64,000 bases of DNA from DATKZS01 sp035527835 [NCBI: bacterium] (GCA_035527835.1 DATKZS010000109.1:1-64000); one strand, 5' to 3'. Counted from the first letter of the stretch, positions 15,482 to 23,219 are shown. The notes: generated by a model not told the origin, from the sequence alone. Numbers and translations: made by a program.

Positions 15482-16960
15482 ATGGGCCGGAAAGTATTAA
15501 TTTTCGGGAGCGGGGCGGTGATCGGGGCACTGGTGGCGGTGGCCATCGGGTGCCTGCAAATCCGGAGCCCGAAGGTGGTGGTTCGGGAGCCGGCGGCGCC
15601 GGGCGAGTCCACCTTGACGTACACTCCGCCGCCCGAAGCCACGCTCTCGGCGGAGATGGCGGCCAAGGCCGCGCCCATGCTGCTCACCATGATCAGCCCG
15701 AAGATCGTGAAGGTGAAGGACGGCGTTTACGTGGCCATGGGTTACGCGCTGGGCAACGTGGCGATGGTGGTGACGGACGATGGCCTGGTGATCGTGGACA
15801 CCACGGAGCGCGAGGAAGCGGCCAAGAAGATCATGGCGGAGTTCCGGAAGATCTCGGACCAGCCGGTGCGCTACGTGGTCTATACCCACTTCCACCCGGA
15901 CCACACCCAGGGCACGCGGGCCTTCATGGGGCCGGGCACGCGGGTGATCGCGACCAGGGCCTTCCTCTACTGGATCGCCTACCAGAACGAGCTGCTGGGC
16001 ACGCACCACCGCCGGTCGCGGGCGACGCAGGCGGGGCTCAGGGAGCCGGAATGGGCCTTTGACATGCCCATCTCCCGGAACCCGTTCCTGGGAGCGTGGA
16101 AAAAGCCCGAGGTGGTGATGCCCACCATCACGTTCGAGGATGACTACAGCTTCACGCTGGGGGGCAAGCGCTTCGAGCTGTTTGCGACGCAGGGCGAGAC
16201 CGAGGACCACCTGGCCATGTGGATGCCGGACGAGCGCGTGCTCTTTGTGGGCGACCTGTATTACAAGTCCTTCCCCAACCTGTCCACCCCCATGCTCGAA
16301 TCGCGGCCGGTGCAGGGATGGATTGATTCGCTCACCCGCTTCATCGGCATGAAGCCGGAATACCTGGTGCTCGGGCACACCGAGCCGCTCCAAGGCGCGG
16401 ACCTCATCGCCGAGCACCTCACCAACTACCGCGACGCCGTCGAGTACGTGCACGACGAAACCGTGCGCTGCATCAACGAGGGCAAGACCGTGGACCAGGC
16501 CGTGGCCGAGATCAAGCTGCCGGAGCGGCTGGCCAAGCTCGACTACCTGAACCCGGCGTACGGCCGGGTGGACTGGTCGGTGCGGGGCATCTATCACGGC
16601 TACAAGGGCTGGTACGACGGCCAGGGCACGGCCCTGAACCCGCTGCCGCCCCAGTACCGGGCGCGCGAGCTGGTGCAACTGGCCGGTGGCGCCGACAAAA
16701 TCCTGGCCCGCGCCATCGAGCTGCAAAAGAACGGCGAGCACCAGCTCACCGCCGAGCTCTGCGACCTGGTCATCGCCGCGAACCCGGCCGACAAGCTCGC
16801 CCACCGCATCAAGGCCGCCTCCATGCAGTACATGGCCTACGGCTTCAATAACCTCAACTGCTTCGGCTTCTACCGCTCGGCCTACTCCCTGGAAATGAAG
16901 GCCGCGGGAGAGCCGCCCCGCAGCGAAAAGTCGTCGGACGCCCAGGGCGTGAGCAAATAA
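15482..16960 (+). CDS. Alkyl sulfatase-like metallo-beta-lactamase-fold hydrolase, probable lipoprotein
   Basis: About 492 residues. The metal motif THFHPDHTQG, a later GDLYYKSFPN aspartate and LVLGHTEP histidine fit a binuclear zinc metallo-beta-lactamase fold. The arrangement, with a C-terminal helical dimerisation-like region (DWSVRGIYHGYKGWYDGQGTA), matches SdsA/BDS1-type alkyl sulfatases, but the SCP2-like third domain of full enzymes is missing. AAAGGAGG ends only at 15475, so ATG 15482 (MGRK) is the better start than ATG 15476. The N-terminal helix ending VAIGC could be a lipobox, placing the enzyme in the periplasm. The substrate is probably a sulfate ester, inferred from the family. 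Confidence 0.8.
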   Translation: MGRKVLIFGSGAVIGALVAVAIGCLQIRSPKVVVREPAAPGESTLTYTPPPEATLSAEMAAKAAPMLLTMISPKIVKVKDGVYVAMGYALGNVAMVVTDDGLVIVDTTEREEAAKKIMAEFRKISDQPVRYVVYTHFHPDHTQGTRAFMGPGTRVIATRAFLYWIAYQNELLGTHHRRSRATQAGLREPEWAFDMPISRNPFLGAWKKPEVVMPTITFEDDYSFTLGGKRFELFATQGETEDHLAMWMPDERVLFVGDLYYKSFPNLSTPMLESRPVQGWIDSLTRFIGMKPEYLVLGHTEPLQGADLIAEHLTNYRDAVEYVHDETVRCINEGKTVDQAVAEIKLPERLAKLDYLNPAYGRVDWSVRGIYHGYKGWYDGQGTALNPLPPQYRARELVQLAGGADKILARAIELQKNGEHQLTAELCDLVIAANPADKLAHRIKAASMQYMAYGFNNLNCFGFYRSAYSLEMKAAGEPPRSEKSSDAQGVSK

Positions 16961-17044
16961 AGGCTGCGAATTATTATAGCACTGTTGGATTTGAAGGTGT
17001 TAAGAATGCTGTAATGTTGCTTACACTAAGACGGAGGGCATAAA

Positions 17045-17977
17045 ATGGGTAAGGCAAATAAGCAAAAGCCCGATAGCAAGGCAAAGGCTGGATGTTTTAG
17101 GTATCCTCTAATTGTTATTATTGCCTTCTTTATCTATGCCCCTCCTGTTTGTGTGAGCAAGTCTCAAAACCATATATTCGTAGATGGTCCTTCTGATCTT
17201 TATGATATCCATAGCCTGGCTCGGAGAGGCAAGACCCCTCTTGTCATTATCTACACCCTATTTAGTCCCAAATTGGTGAATTCGATTGATGATGGTAAGA
17301 CCCCTCTCCATCTAGCAGCGGCAAACGGCCATACTTTCATGGTTCACTATTTGGTTTGGATAAAGGCTGACGTAAACAATAGGGGTCGAACCACGCCGCT
17401 AGAAGAAGCTCTCATCAGCGCCGCCAATATTAATCGCGCCAACCGCATTGCAAAGTATCTTATTGATCATGGATCTAAAATAAATCCTAAATCGGGTAGA
17501 GCGCCATTAAGCGTTGCTGTTTCCTATTGTAATACAGAAATGGCAAGCTATCTAATTGATAAAGGGGCGGATGTCAATTATGGCTCTCCGATTCTGCTCG
17601 CTACTCGTTGTGATGGTAACATGTTAAAACTACTTGTGGATCATGGAGCAAATATTAACGCACGTTATAGGGATGGGAGGACTTTCCTGCACCAATTGGT
17701 TCTTGAAATGCCGAGTCCTCGATATGAACTCTTTCCTATACTTGCCGAAAATGGGATTGATCTCAATGCACAGGACGAACAAGGAAATACCTTTGTTCAT
17801 TTGGCAGTTAATAAGGGAGATATAAAATTTATAGAACTTGCCATTGAGTATGGCGCTGCTGTGAATATCAATAATAATGAAGGAAAATCTCCTCTTGACC
17901 TAGCATTGGAAAAACCCAAGTATAAGATAACTGAGATTATAATTAACCAGCTGATAAATGAAGCTTCCATAAAATAG
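17045..17977 (+). CDS. Secreted or membrane-anchored ankyrin repeat protein
   Basis: 310 residues. After a lysine-rich N-terminus comes one hydrophobic segment (PLIVIIAFFIYAPPVCV), a signal peptide or anchor. About six ankyrin repeats follow; consensus pieces include DGKTPLHLAAANGH, LIDHGSKINP, LIDKGADVNY and LVDHGANINA, and the last repeat reads NNNEGKSPLDLALEK. Ankyrin arrays bind other proteins; there is no enzymatic domain. The gene is clearly AT-rich compared with the flanking hydrolase and lpxD genes, and stands alone, which suggests horizontal acquisition. Ribosome site GGAGGGC is 6-7 bases before ATG 17045. Confidence 0.85.
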   Translation: MGKANKQKPDSKAKAGCFRYPLIVIIAFFIYAPPVCVSKSQNHIFVDGPSDLYDIHSLARRGKTPLVIIYTLFSPKLVNSIDDGKTPLHLAAANGHTFMVHYLVWIKADVNNRGRTTPLEEALISAANINRANRIAKYLIDHGSKINPKSGRAPLSVAVSYCNTEMASYLIDKGADVNYGSPILLATRCDGNMLKLLVDHGANINARYRDGRTFLHQLVLEMPSPRYELFPILAENGIDLNAQDEQGNTFVHLAVNKGDIKFIELAIEYGAAVNINNNEGKSPLDLALEKPKYKITEIIINQLINEASIK

Positions 17978-18049
17978 CGCGTTATTTTCTTAAATTCCGT
18001 AAATTCCGGGGACACAATACCTAACCAGCCCCATCTTCTCATCTTCACC

Positions 18050-18205
18050 TCATCGCCCGGTCAATTGCTCCATTTTTTCGGGATAGCGGGTGCCTTGGAC
18101 GGTGATCTGGGAGGCGGCGGTTTGGATGTCGCGGAGGTCGGCGGAGGTGAGCTCGACCTTGACCGCTCCGATGTTCTCGTCCAGGCGCTCGAGTTTGGGG
18201 CGTGA
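18050..18205 (-). pseudogene. C-terminal remnant of an aldo/keto reductase
   Basis: Reading leftward from 18205 the frame gives 51 residues starting SRPKLERLDENIG and ending RYPEKMEQLTGR before TGA 18050-18052. This is the characteristic last segment of aldo/keto reductases (the helix with LTSADLRDI and the final RYPE...LTGR). The upstream 250-odd residues are missing. The remnant ends exactly at the left arm of the inverted repeat at 18207-18293, so the element, or recombination at it, probably removed the rest. Confidence 0.8.
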
Positions 18206-18206
18206 C

Positions 18207-18293
18207 GGGTCAGTGCTTCAGTTTTCAGTTAATCTGGGGAATGTTCATGACCTGGGGAGACTCGCGATTAACTGAAAACTGAAGCACTGACCC
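18207..18293. repeat. 87-bp element with perfect 26-bp inverted repeats (copy 1)
   Basis: GGGTCAGTGCTTCAGTTTTC... (18207-18232) is exactly complementary to 18268-18293; the loop is 35 bases. A second copy of identical length lies at 47535-47621. It has the organisation of a REPIN, a palindromic pair mobilised by a RAYT-type transposase encoded elsewhere. Confidence 0.8.
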
Positions 18294-18368
18294 TGGCGAC
18301 TTTTGCTGGACAGGGAGATGTTGTAGCATGGAGACAAGGCGGGCCGGGGTCATCCGGAGGAAAACGTC

Positions 18369-19421
18369 ATGGCCGGGCTCGATTGGCGGGAGATGAAAAA
18401 CACAAAGGCGATAAAGGTATCTGAGATCGCGGAGCTGGTCGGCGGCGAGGTGGTTGGTGACGGCGGCGCGGAGGTGAAGGGCGTGGCGTCGCTGGAGGAG
18501 GCGGGGCCGGAGGACGTGAGTTTTTGGGGTAGCGTGAAGCACAAGGACGCGGCCATGGCGAGCAAGGCGGGCGCGCTGATCGTGGGCAAGGCGATCAAGA
18601 AGGACGTGCCGCAAGTGGCGGTGGCTGATCCTTATGCCGCGTTCGTCAAGGTGATGGAGTATTTTCATCCAGTGGCACGGCCGGAGCCGGGCGTGCATAA
18701 GACGGCGGTGGTGGAGAAGGACGTCACGCTGGGCGCGGACGTCTCCGTGGGCGCGCTCGCGGTGGTGGGCGCGGGGACCAGGATCGGGGCGCGGAGCGTG
18801 ATCGGCGCGGGCGCCGTGATGGGACCGGGGTGCGAGATCGGAGAGGACTGCGTGGTCCATGCCCGGGTCACGCTGTACGCGGGCACGCGGGTGGGATCGC
18901 GGGTGGTCATCCATTCGGGCACGGTGATCGGGTCGGACGGGTTCGGGTACATCCTGTCGGACCAGGGCCACGTGAAGAAGCCGCAGGTGGGCCGGGTGGT
19001 GATCGGGGACGACGTGGAGATCGGGGCCAACTGCGCGATTGACCGGGCCATGCTGGACGCCACGGTGATCGGGGCGGGGACCAAGCTCGACAACCTGGTG
19101 CACGTGGCCCACGGGGTGCGGATGGGAAGAAATTGCATCCTGCTAGCGGGCGCGATGGTGGGCGGCAGCGTGAGGCTGGGGGATTTCTGCATCATCTCCG
19201 GGAACGTGACGATCAAGGACAACATCACGCTGGGCGACCGGGTGACGGTGGCGGGCCATTCGGCGGTGGCGGACGACGTGGCGTCGGGTCAGACGGTGTG
19301 GGGCTTCCCCGCCATGCCCTTCTCGCTGGCCAAGCGCGTGTTCGGCAGGGCCAAGCAGCTCCCGGACCTGTTCACGCGGGTCAGGGCGCTGGAAAAGAAA
19401 ATGAAGAAGGAAGATAAATAA
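18369..19421 (+). CDS. lpxD: UDP-3-O-(3-hydroxyacyl)glucosamine N-acyltransferase LpxD
   Basis: 350 residues. An N-terminal uridine-binding domain (VGGEVVGDGGAEVKGVASLEEA, then VADPYAAFVKVMEYFHP) is followed by a left-handed beta-helix of hexapeptide repeats. The active-site region contains SDGFGYI, CAIDRAM and the catalytic His in NLVHVAHGVRMG, and a C-terminal helix ends the chain. It transfers the second 3-hydroxyacyl chain in lipid A synthesis at the cytoplasmic face. GGAGG lies 8 bases before ATG 18369; ATG 18393 is an alternative. Other lpx genes are not in the window. Its presence is the best direct evidence for an LPS-bearing outer membrane. Confidence 0.92.
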   Translation: MAGLDWREMKNTKAIKVSEIAELVGGEVVGDGGAEVKGVASLEEAGPEDVSFWGSVKHKDAAMASKAGALIVGKAIKKDVPQVAVADPYAAFVKVMEYFHPVARPEPGVHKTAVVEKDVTLGADVSVGALAVVGAGTRIGARSVIGAGAVMGPGCEIGEDCVVHARVTLYAGTRVGSRVVIHSGTVIGSDGFGYILSDQGHVKKPQVGRVVIGDDVEIGANCAIDRAMLDATVIGAGTKLDNLVHVAHGVRMGRNCILLAGAMVGGSVRLGDFCIISGNVTIKDNITLGDRVTVAGHSAVADDVASGQTVWGFPAMPFSLAKRVFGRAKQLPDLFTRVRALEKKMKKEDK

Positions 19422-19436
19422 AGAGCCGCGCGGCGA

Positions 19437-19466
19437 TTGACCTGGCCCCATGGTCTTTGCTAGAAT
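19437..19466 (+). promoter_or_regulatory. Sigma-70-type promoter ahead of the cNMP-binding protein gene
   Basis: TTGACC (19437-19442) and TAGAAT (19461-19466) are separated by 18 bases. Transcription would start near 19473, leaving a leader of about 55 bases ending in AAGGAGGAG. Confidence 0.65.
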
Positions 19467-19529
19467 GGGTAATTCAATGACTCAAGAGACGGGACGCGGG
19501 AAATTCACCCCAACCAAGGAGGAGACGGC

Positions 19530-19988
19530 ATGGAAAACATAGAGCTGCTGAAAAAGGTTCGGATCTTCCAGGGCCTTTCGGATGACGAGCTCAAGAAGTT
19601 CGGGCCCATCGTCGGGGAGGAGCAATTTCCGCCCCAGGCGGTGATCATCGAGGAGGGCATGGAGGGCCGGGCGCTGTTCATCATCCGGCGGGGCACGGTC
19701 ACGGTGACCAAGATTGACGGCGAGGTGGAGACGGAGCTGGTGAAGCTGGTGGCGGGCGAGGAATTCGGGGAAATGAGCCTGGTCGAGGACACGGTGACGT
19801 CGGCGCGGGTCACGGCCTATAACGACGTGGAGTGCCTGATCATCAACCGGGAACCATTCATGCAACTGCTGAACAATGACCTAAGCCTCTCCAACAAGGT
19901 GTTCCGGAACTTTACCAAGGTCCTCTCCGAGCGGCTCCGCAACACGTCGTCCGAGCTGGTCACCTGGAAGCCCGACATCGCCTTCTAG
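19530..19988 (+). CDS. Cyclic nucleotide-binding domain protein
   Basis: 152 residues: a single CRP-type beta-barrel (IFQGLSDDELKKF, then EEGMEGRALFIIRRGTVTV) with a phosphate-binding-cassette-like segment (GEEFGEMSLVEDTVTSARVTA) and a C-terminal helix, but no helix-turn-helix DNA-binding domain. The cassette has GEM and a threonine-serine-Ala-Arg end; the canonical arginine-serine pair that contacts the nucleotide is partly matched, so ligand binding is likely but not certain. It may act as a stand-alone sensor subunit. Strong ribosome site AAGGAGG before ATG 19530 and its own promoter. Confidence 0.85.
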   Translation: MENIELLKKVRIFQGLSDDELKKFGPIVGEEQFPPQAVIIEEGMEGRALFIIRRGTVTVTKIDGEVETELVKLVAGEEFGEMSLVEDTVTSARVTAYNDVECLIINREPFMQLLNNDLSLSNKVFRNFTKVLSERLRNTSSELVTWKPDIAF

Positions 19989-20024
19989 AAGCATCGCCCA
20001 ATGACATTGGTCCAGAGATATTAG

Positions 20025-20101
20025 GACAGGATTAACAGGATTTACAGGATGTCCGGAATACGCCTTCTCTTTTGTATCCTGTAAATCCTGTTAATCCTGT
20101 C
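20025..20101. repeat. GACAGGATTAACAGGATTTACAGGAT inverted pair
   Basis: Perfect 26-bp inverted repeats (20025-20050 and 20076-20101) surround a 25-base loop. Each arm is itself three copies of a degenerate ACAGGATT unit. It could serve as a hairpin terminator for the cNMP-binding gene. Confidence 0.8.
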
Positions 20102-20150
20102 AAAATTTTTCACGATTTCTTGGCGCCCCAAAGCGGCATGAGCAAGTGTA

Positions 20151-20179
20151 AAAAAAACCCGGGACGGTTCCCGGGTTTT
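20151..20179 (-). terminator. Terminator of tRNA-Val
   Basis: On the minus strand CCCGGGA-ACCG-TCCCGGG is followed by eight T residues. It begins 10 bases after the tRNA 3' end. Confidence 0.85.
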
Positions 20180-20188
20180 CTGTTTTCA

Positions 20189-20264
20189 TGGTAGGCGCGC
20201 GCGGGCTTGAACCGCGGACCCCTACCGTGTCAGGGTAGTGCTCTCCCAACTGAGCTACGCGCCT
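20189..20264 (-). tRNA. tRNA-Val (anticodon GAC)
   Basis: A 76-base cloverleaf on the minus strand. The acceptor stem AGGCGCG pairs with CGCGCCT, the anticodon stem CTACC/GGTAG carries the loop CTGACAC (anticodon GAC), and the T-loop reads GGTTCAAGCC. CCA is encoded. Confidence 0.93.
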
Positions 20265-20275
20265 GGGTCGGTATA

Positions 20276-20305
20276 TTAATATGCCACTTGGCCGGGAAAA
20301 GTCAA
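20276..20305 (-). promoter_or_regulatory. Promoter of tRNA-Val
   Basis: On the minus strand TTGACT (20300-20305) and TATTAA (20276-20281) are separated by 18 bases, just upstream of the tRNA. Confidence 0.6.
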
Positions 20306-20309
20306 GCAG

Positions 20310-20355
20310 CGTAGGGCGTATGTCGCAGGTCGTATGGCGTAGGTCGCAGGTCAGG
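20310..20355. repeat. GTAGGTCGCAGGTC short-period array
   Basis: Degenerate copies of a GTAGGGCGTATGTCGCAGGTC unit (7-12 bases) fill the spacer between the DUF58 stop and the tRNA promoter. Confidence 0.55.
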
Positions 20356-21402
20356 TTAAGGTATGGAGACGGCGGGGCCGGCGGCGGCCGGAAGGGGCTC
20401 CCCGGCGGGGGATGCGGGGTCGTCGAAGAGGGCGAGGAAGACGAGGACGTCGTGGAGATGGGCGGGTCCGTGGCCGAAGTCCACGCCGCGGGCTTGATGC
20501 TCGACCCTGACCTGCCATCCGTCCTCGATGGCGGCGCGGGCCAGGGCGGCGGCGCGCCGGACCGCGGCCTCCCGCAGCGGCTCCGGGGACTCCGGACGGG
20601 GCGCGGACAGGTTGAGGGCGATGCGGAGCTTGCGCTCCTCCTCGCTCTCCCGGACGCGGACCATGAGGCCGCCGGTGCGGGCCGAGGTCTTCCAGTGGAT
20701 GTCCTTGACCGGATCTCCCCGCGTGTACTGGCGGAACCCGAAGAGCTGGTCGCCGCGGCCGGCCTTGTGCACGGGCCGCTCTTCGCCACGCGCCGCGATC
20801 TGGTCGCGGTCCACCTCGCTGGAATCGGCGCGGGGCAGGGCGATGAGCCCGCCTTCGAGCGGCACTCGTTTCCTTTTGTCGAACCATCCGAAGGGCGCGG
20901 TGGTGGAGATGGTCATGTCGTGGAAGCGGATCCGGCCGCGCTCTGGGGCGATGGCGGACGCCTTGATCACCGTTTCCTTGCCCGCGCCGACGAAGGCGGC
21001 GATTGCCATGAGCTCCACGCTGCCGAGCGATTCATTGACGCACACCGCAAATGAAGGGATGAGCTTTTTTTCATTCTTGAAGCGGTAAGTGACGCGGAAG
21101 CTGACGCCGGCGGTGACGAACTCGGGGGCGGCGCGTTCCACCCGCACCTGGGCGATTACGTACTCCGAGACCATGAAAGAGGCGAGCATGGCGGCGAGCA
21201 TCATGGAAAGCACGAGGTAGAGGAGGTTATTGCCGGTGTTGAAGGCGGCGCCGGCCACGGCCACGATCAGGAAGAGGAAGGCGAATCCGGGCCGGGTGAT
21301 GCGGACGCGGCGGTTCAACAGCCAGTCGGGGAAGAAGATGCGGCGGAGCAGGGGCAGCATTTTATTCAACCGCGGAGGCGCGGAGGACGCAGAGGAAGAC
21401 AT
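20356..21402 (-). CDS. DUF58-domain membrane protein
   Basis: 348 residues from ATG 21402 (AGGA 8 bases upstream). Two closely spaced membrane helices (FAFLFLIVAVAGAAF and LYLVLSMMLAAMLASF) are followed by an extended domain and the DUF58 core with the hallmark GDPVKDIHWKTSARTG and VRVRE. DUF58 proteins usually sit beside MoxR ATPases and transglutaminase-like proteins, acting in envelope or protein-complex assembly; none of these partners is adjacent here. Residues 2-13 (SSSASSAPPRLN) are encoded by a CGCGGAGGCGCGGAGGACGCAGAG repeat, so the ancestral start was probably the internal ATG 21360 (MLPLLRRIF). Confidence 0.85.
   Translation of the reverse strand: MSSSASSAPPRLNKMLPLLRRIFFPDWLLNRRVRITRPGFAFLFLIVAVAGAAFNTGNNLLYLVLSMMLAAMLASFMVSEYVIAQVRVERAAPEFVTAGVSFRVTYRFKNEKKLIPSFAVCVNESLGSVELMAIAAFVGAGKETVIKASAIAPERGRIRFHDMTISTTAPFGWFDKRKRVPLEGGLIALPRADSSEVDRDQIAARGEERPVHKAGRGDQLFGFRQYTRGDPVKDIHWKTSARTGGLMVRVRESEEERKLRIALNLSAPRPESPEPLREAAVRRAAALARAAIEDGWQVRVEHQARGVDFGHGPAHLHDVLVFLALFDDPASPAGEPLPAAAGPAVSIP
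21370..21396. repeat. CGCGGAGGCGCGGAGGACGCAGAG repeat
   Basis: A half-element of a dispersed repeat. A complementary-orientation copy (CTCTGCGTCCTCTGCGCCTCCGCAG) occurs at 36256-36280. Here it overlaps the first codons of the DUF58 gene. Confidence 0.65.
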
Positions 21403-21449
21403 GATTAATTCCTGTTATTATTGGGTTGAGACCAATTCATTCTTCCTTC

Positions 21450-21512
21450 ATCCTTCAAACTTGATTCTTGATTCTTTCCCTATCTACTACCTACTGACTA
21501 CTATCTACTACA
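21450..21512. repeat. CTTGATTCTTGATT / CTACTATCTACTAC arrays
   Basis: Two short-period arrays abut. The second (CTACTACCTACTGACTACTATCTACTAC) encodes the last residues VVDSSQ and the stop of the phosphoglycerate mutase gene on the minus strand. A related TAGTAGATAGTAGCAAGTAG run is at 6055-6074. Confidence 0.65.
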
Positions 21513-23071
21513 CCAACCCCCTGCCCGTCGGCCAGCGCGCGGTAGGCCTTTTCCACGCGGTCCCAGTTGTTCTCGCGGTCGAGCGCCCAGAAGCGGCCCA
21601 TGACCGTGACCACGCGGCCGAGTCCGAGCTTTTCGCAGAAGGTCTCGACGTCGTCAATGTAACGGGCGCCGGCCTCCGGCCGCTCGCCGCGGCGGCCGAG
21701 CAGTCCGTGATGATATAGCTCGGTGACGCCGCGGTCCCTGGCCATGCGCAGGATGGCGTAGAGGTGGTCCACGGAGCCGTGGCTGGAGTAGAAGCTCACG
21801 ATGCCCAGCAGGTGGAGCGGCCGGCGCTCGTTGACGGAGATGTCCATGGCCCGGATGAAGGCCGGGTTCCGGGCCAGCGAGCCCGCGGAGATGGCCTGGT
21901 CAATGCGGATGCGGTCGGAGAGCACGCGGCGGCCGGCGCCGATGTGCAGGTGCCCGGCCTCGGAGTTGCCGACCTTGCCCGCGGGCATGCCCACGGCCTC
22001 GCCGTGCGCCGCGAGCGTGGTGAACGGGAATTCGCGGCGCAGCCGGTCCATGACCGGGGTGTCCGCTTTTTTAATCAGGTTGCCGTGCTCGTCATCGCGC
22101 TCGCCCCAGCCGTCGCAGATCACGAGGAGCAACCGCCGGGCCTTGCCGGGAGGCGCGCCCAGGATCAGACTCGATCCGGTCATCTCTTGGGGCGCGGCGA
22201 TGCCGAGCAGGGAGAGGACGGTGGGCGCGACGTCGGTGAGCGCGCCGCCTTCGCGGAGCCGCACGTCCTGGAATTTTTCGTCCACGATGGCAAAAGGCAC
22301 AGGTGAGTCGGTGTGCCCGGTGTCCACCTTGCCGTCCGGGTACAGCCACTTCTCGGCGGTGCCGTGGTCAGCGGTGACCACGGCGGTGACGCCGGCCATG
22401 CGCGCGGCCTCCAGCACGCGGCCGAGCTCTCGGTCCACTGCCTGGACCGCCTGGATCACCGCGGCCTCGTTCTCGATGTGGGCGACCACGTCAACGTTGG
22501 CGAAGTTCACGATGATCACGTCGCTCCCGCCGGCCTCCATCTCCGCGATGGTCTGGTCCGCGACCTCGCCAGCCGACATGGCCGGCAGCTCGTCGTAGTT
22601 GTTCACGTCCTTCCTCGACTCGACCACGATCCGCCTCTCGCCCTCGAACGGCCGCTCGCGCTTGCCGTTCAGGAAATAGGAGAGGTGGACGGCCTTCTCG
22701 GACTCGACCACCTTTACGATCTTCCGCCCGGCCCCGACCACGGCCTCGCACATGGTGCCCTTGATCGCGACCTCGGGCGGGAAGGCGGCCTCGGCCGCCA
22801 GCTCCGAGTGGTACTCGATCATGGTGAAAAAGCGCGCGAGCCGTCCGGCGGTGTCGAACTCCTGAAACGACGGGTCCACGAACGCCCGCGTCAGCTCGAC
22901 CTCCCGCTCACCCCGGATGTCGTAAAAAATCACCGGGTCGCCGTGCCCGATCCTGCCCACCGCCCTGCCCTCTCCATCCGCGAGCACCAGCGGCCTGAGC
23001 GCCTCGTCCTCCTCGCCCCGCGCATAAGCCTCACGCACGGCCTCGGCCATTACATGCAACTTGTCACTCAT
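21491..23071 (-). CDS. gpmI: Circularly permuted cofactor-independent phosphoglycerate mutase
   Basis: 526 residues with all the parts of a 2,3-bisphosphoglycerate-independent mutase, but in swapped order. Residues 1-about 300 correspond to the canonical C-terminal half: DPVIFYDIRGER, the Lys of ESEKAVHLSYFLNG, metal ligands in FANVDVVAHIE, TADHGTAE and DTGHTDSPVP, then TDVAPTVLSLLG and PQEMTGSSL. A short linker (LGAPPGKARR) leads into the canonical N-terminus: LLLVICDGWG, the catalytic serine in GNSEAGHLHIGAGR, the phosphotransferase part with SSHGSVDHL and GRFWALDRENNWDRVEKAY, then the stop. The frame is uninterrupted and GGGAG precedes ATG 23071. It interconverts 3- and 2-phosphoglycerate in glycolysis. 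In the GRD segment, the usual Asp appears as Gly (RRGERP), so activity needs testing. Confidence 0.85.
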   Translation of the reverse strand: MSDKLHVMAEAVREAYARGEEDEALRPLVLADGEGRAVGRIGHGDPVIFYDIRGEREVELTRAFVDPSFQEFDTAGRLARFFTMIEYHSELAAEAAFPPEVAIKGTMCEAVVGAGRKIVKVVESEKAVHLSYFLNGKRERPFEGERRIVVESRKDVNNYDELPAMSAGEVADQTIAEMEAGGSDVIIVNFANVDVVAHIENEAAVIQAVQAVDRELGRVLEAARMAGVTAVVTADHGTAEKWLYPDGKVDTGHTDSPVPFAIVDEKFQDVRLREGGALTDVAPTVLSLLGIAAPQEMTGSSLILGAPPGKARRLLLVICDGWGERDDEHGNLIKKADTPVMDRLRREFPFTTLAAHGEAVGMPAGKVGNSEAGHLHIGAGRRVLSDRIRIDQAISAGSLARNPAFIRAMDISVNERRPLHLLGIVSFYSSHGSVDHLYAILRMARDRGVTELYHHGLLGRRGERPEAGARYIDDVETFCEKLGLGRVVTVMGRFWALDRENNWDRVEKAYRALADGQGVGVVDSSQ

Positions 23072-23110
23072 GCTTCTCCCGCTCCATTCAGATTCAAGTC
23101 CGCATTGCTT

Positions 23111-23139
23111 AATTTAACAGCGCCTTCCGGCATAGACAA
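23111..23139 (-). promoter_or_regulatory. Promoter of the phosphoglycerate mutase gene
   Basis: On the minus strand TTGTCT (23134-23139) and TAAATT (23111-23116) are separated by 17 bases, upstream of ATG 23071. Confidence 0.5.
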
Positions 23140-23166
23140 CTTTAAAATTCCGTTTGAAAAAATCCG

Positions 23167-23195
23167 TTGCCCCGGTGCGGAAGGTATGGTATAAA
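23167..23195 (+). promoter_or_regulatory. Promoter of the CoA-transferase gene
   Basis: TTGCCC (23167-23172) and TATAAA (23190-23195) are separated by 17 bases, 24 bases before the start codon. Confidence 0.65.
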
Positions 23196-23219
23196 TCGCG
23201 GCAAGGAGAAGGGAAGGAC

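Noticed and set aside
16961-17044. Promoter for the ankyrin gene
   Set aside because: TTGAAG and TTGGAT hexamers have no -10 at normal distance.
21491-23071. Two separate genes fused by mis-assembly in the mutase
   Set aside because: One reading frame runs through the linker with normal codon use and no stop or start; kept as a permuted gene, though raw reads should be checked.
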